Source of the DNA: Campylobacteraceae bacterium
GTDB lineage: Bacteria; Campylobacterota; Campylobacteria; Campylobacterales; Sulfurovaceae
Length of the DNA stretch: 14,048 bases
NCBI GenBank assembly: GCA_027030605.1
Contig: JALVEV010000064.1
Location: 1 to 14,048 of the forward strand
Reading direction: 5' to 3'
Positions 12,679 to 14,048 of the stretch are shown one piece after another. Positions within the stretch are counted from its first letter, which is position 1; every line of letters begins with the position of its first letter. The position numbers and the translations under genes are program-made. The notes below the pieces were generated by a model. That model saw only the letters and a program-made list of their open reading frames with translations. It was not told where the DNA came from and did no database searches.

Positions 12679-14048
12679 TCAAAATCAAATAATACAAGCT
12701 ATAGATAGATACCGAAAAAGTGGAAAGCCTGTACGAGTTATTTTAAATTCAATTAAAGATTTAAATACTAAAAAACACCCCTTAGAAGCAATATTACCAC
12801 TACAATGGATTTTTGAATCACTTATTAAAAAAATTTTAGAAAATAATAATGTAAAATATTCAAATATCCTCAGTAAGAATCTAAAAGAGTATTTTAAGTT
12901 ATATCCCCATAGCCTTTTAAATAAATATAAAATAAAAGAGGTAAGAGACCTTAGAAACTATTTTCAACATGGTGGAGTAATTAGAGACAATAGGATGTCT
13001 AGGATGATTAACTCCTTTATTTTAGCCATAGAGTTTATTGCAATGGAAGCAAATATAGATTTAAATAGTTTTGTTCCTCAATTTTCCATAGAAGATATGG
13101 AAAAATTTGCAGAAGAGAATAAGATAGAGGAAGAGTCTGAAAAAAAGAGTTATATAAAATATTTGATTATTCCTTTTAGTGCTATTGTTGCTTACTATTT
13201 TTTTGTATATCAAAATAAAATAACTTTTTTAACAGGCTCTCCTACAGGAACATATTATTTAATTGCTCAAGATATAAAGAAAACAATTGCTTCTAATCTA
13301 ACGGTTTTAAAATCAGAAGGTTCTATGGATAATTTAAAGCATATTGGATTGAGTAAAGAGAGTAATCCAATAATTACATTTGTTCAAAATGATGTTCTGA
13401 AATATCTATCAAAAGAGGCTCATTCAGGAGATATAGATAAACAAAAAATCTTAAATAAAACAAAAATTCTTATGCCTATTTATGATGGAGAGATTCATAT
13501 TTTAGTTAGAGAAGATAATTTAGATATTCAAAATTTTAGAGACCTAAAAGATAAAAAAATCAGTATTGGAATGAAAGATTCAGGCACAGCCATAACTGCA
13601 AAAGCACTCTATTTTAAACTCTTTCATGAAGAGATAGATAAAATATATCAGCCTTTTAAAGAAGCTTTAAAAGCTCTAAAAGATAGAAGTATTGATGCTA
13701 TTGTCTTAACAGGAGGTCAACCATTATCTAAACTCAATAAAAATAGAATTGGTGTTAGATTGATTTCATATAAGGGAGAGCCATTAGATGGATACTCTAT
13801 AGGTTACATCAAAAAAAGTTCTTATCCTTGGTTAAAGGAGGAGAAGATTAGAACTCTATCTGTTAAATCTTTTATTGTCACAAATATTGACTCTAACAGA
13901 GAGAATCTTCTCTATCTTAAAGAGTTTCTTGAAAAGTTAAAAGAGTATAAAATCAATTTAAGAAATAACAAGGATGTAAAAGTCTCTCACCCAAAATTAA
14001 AAGATTTAGCCCAGCAGAGATGTCTTCCTGTTCTGCCTATAGGCTTAG
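12659..14048 (+). CDS. HEPN-like domain, membrane helix and TAXI solute-binding domain fusion, 3' end missing
   Basis: The frame stays open from ATG 12659 to the window edge (463 residues). AAGGG lies seven bases upstream of the start, inside the end of the WYL gene. Residues about 40-135 are helical and contain VRDLRNYFQHGG. R99-N100-x3-H104 fits the R-x4-H active-site motif of HEPN ribonucleases. A charged linker (145-163) precedes one membrane helix (about 165-184). Residues about 186-463 match TAXI-type periplasmic solute-binding proteins of TRAP transporters: LTGSPTGTYYLIAQDIK, SEGSMDNLKHI, ITFVQNDV, DLKDKKISIGMKDSGTAITA and ALKDRSIDAIVLTGG. The expected topology is cytoplasmic HEPN and periplasmic TAXI. 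No TRAP permease gene is seen, which points to ligand sensing rather than uptake. A/T-ending, Lys/Asn/Ile-rich codons look denser than in the housekeeping genes. The HEPN assignment is less certain than TAXI. Confidence 0.75.
   Translation, partial: MIKKLFNQNQIIQAIDRYRKSGKPVRVILNSIKDLNTKKHPLEAILPLQWIFESLIKKILENNNVKYSNILSKNLKEYFKLYPHSLLNKYKIKEVRDLRNYFQHGGVIRDNRMSRMINSFILAIEFIAMEANIDLNSFVPQFSIEDMEKFAEENKIEEESEKKSYIKYLIIPFSAIVAYYFFVYQNKITFLTGSPTGTYYLIAQDIKKTIASNLTVLKSEGSMDNLKHIGLSKESNPIITFVQNDVLKYLSKEAHSGDIDKQKILNKTKILMPIYDGEIHILVREDNLDIQNFRDLKDKKISIGMKDSGTAITAKALYFKLFHEEIDKIYQPFKEALKALKDRSIDAIVLTGGQPLSKLNKNRIGVRLISYKGEPLDGYSIGYIKKSSYPWLKEEKIRTLSVKSFIVTNIDSNRENLLYLKEFLEKLKEYKINLRNNKDVKVSHPKLKDLAQQRCLPVLPIGL

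Noticed and set aside
12659..14048. Ordinary TRAP-transporter binding protein
   Set aside because: There is no signal peptide at the N-terminus. Instead about 160 cytoplasm-type residues precede the membrane helix, and no permease genes are in the window.

Overview
The window looks like a chromosomal segment of a Campylobacterota (epsilonproteobacterial) species, probably a free-living, low-GC relative of Sulfurimonas or Sulfurovum. The reasons are the compact AT-rich genes, the TATAAT promoters without obvious -35 boxes, a short NusA, an AddB of about 780 residues, and the order HP0268-family protein, miaB, DUF374 acyltransferase next to a divergent nusA. From memory, the same neighbourhood occurs in Campylobacter and Helicobacter. 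No tRNA, rRNA, CRISPR array or insertion sequence was seen.

Layout. (1) 1-148, minus: the N-terminus of a succinate dehydrogenase/fumarate reductase-type flavoprotein. (2) 149-554: a 406-base gap holding a likely small RNA or leader on the minus strand (about 267-360), with its own TATAAT box, two mutually exclusive stems and a T-tract terminator. (3) 555-2888, plus: AddB, a recombination nuclease with an iron-sulfur cluster, apparently on a leaderless mRNA. (4) 2893-5056, minus: a type II restriction-modification operon, endonuclease first and 5-methylcytosine methyltransferase second, with overlapping genes. (5) 5181-6502, minus: nusA followed by a 54-residue lipoprotein gene too short for routine gene calling. 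(6) 6503-6730: the divergent control region. (7) 6731-8905, plus: HP0268-family nuclease, MiaB and DUF374 acyltransferase. (8) 9076-11654, plus: an Xer-type tyrosine recombinase followed by two unassigned single-pass membrane proteins whose layout recalls the GspL/GspM or PilN/PilO pairs of secretion and pilus machines. (9) 11719-14048, plus: a WYL-domain regulator overlapping a gene that runs off the window. That last gene encodes an N-terminal HEPN-like domain with an R-x4-H motif, one membrane helix, and a periplasmic TAXI-type solute-binding domain.

How the parts relate. Housekeeping functions (DNA repair, transcription elongation, tRNA modification, lipid acylation) form the backbone, and accessory elements sit between them: the restriction-modification operon, the recombinase and the WYL/HEPN-TAXI pair. 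The last pair is the best candidate for an undescribed system. It has the layout expected of a membrane receptor that senses a periplasmic ligand and controls a cytoplasmic RNase-like domain, with a coupled WYL regulator. That reading rests on domain architecture alone.
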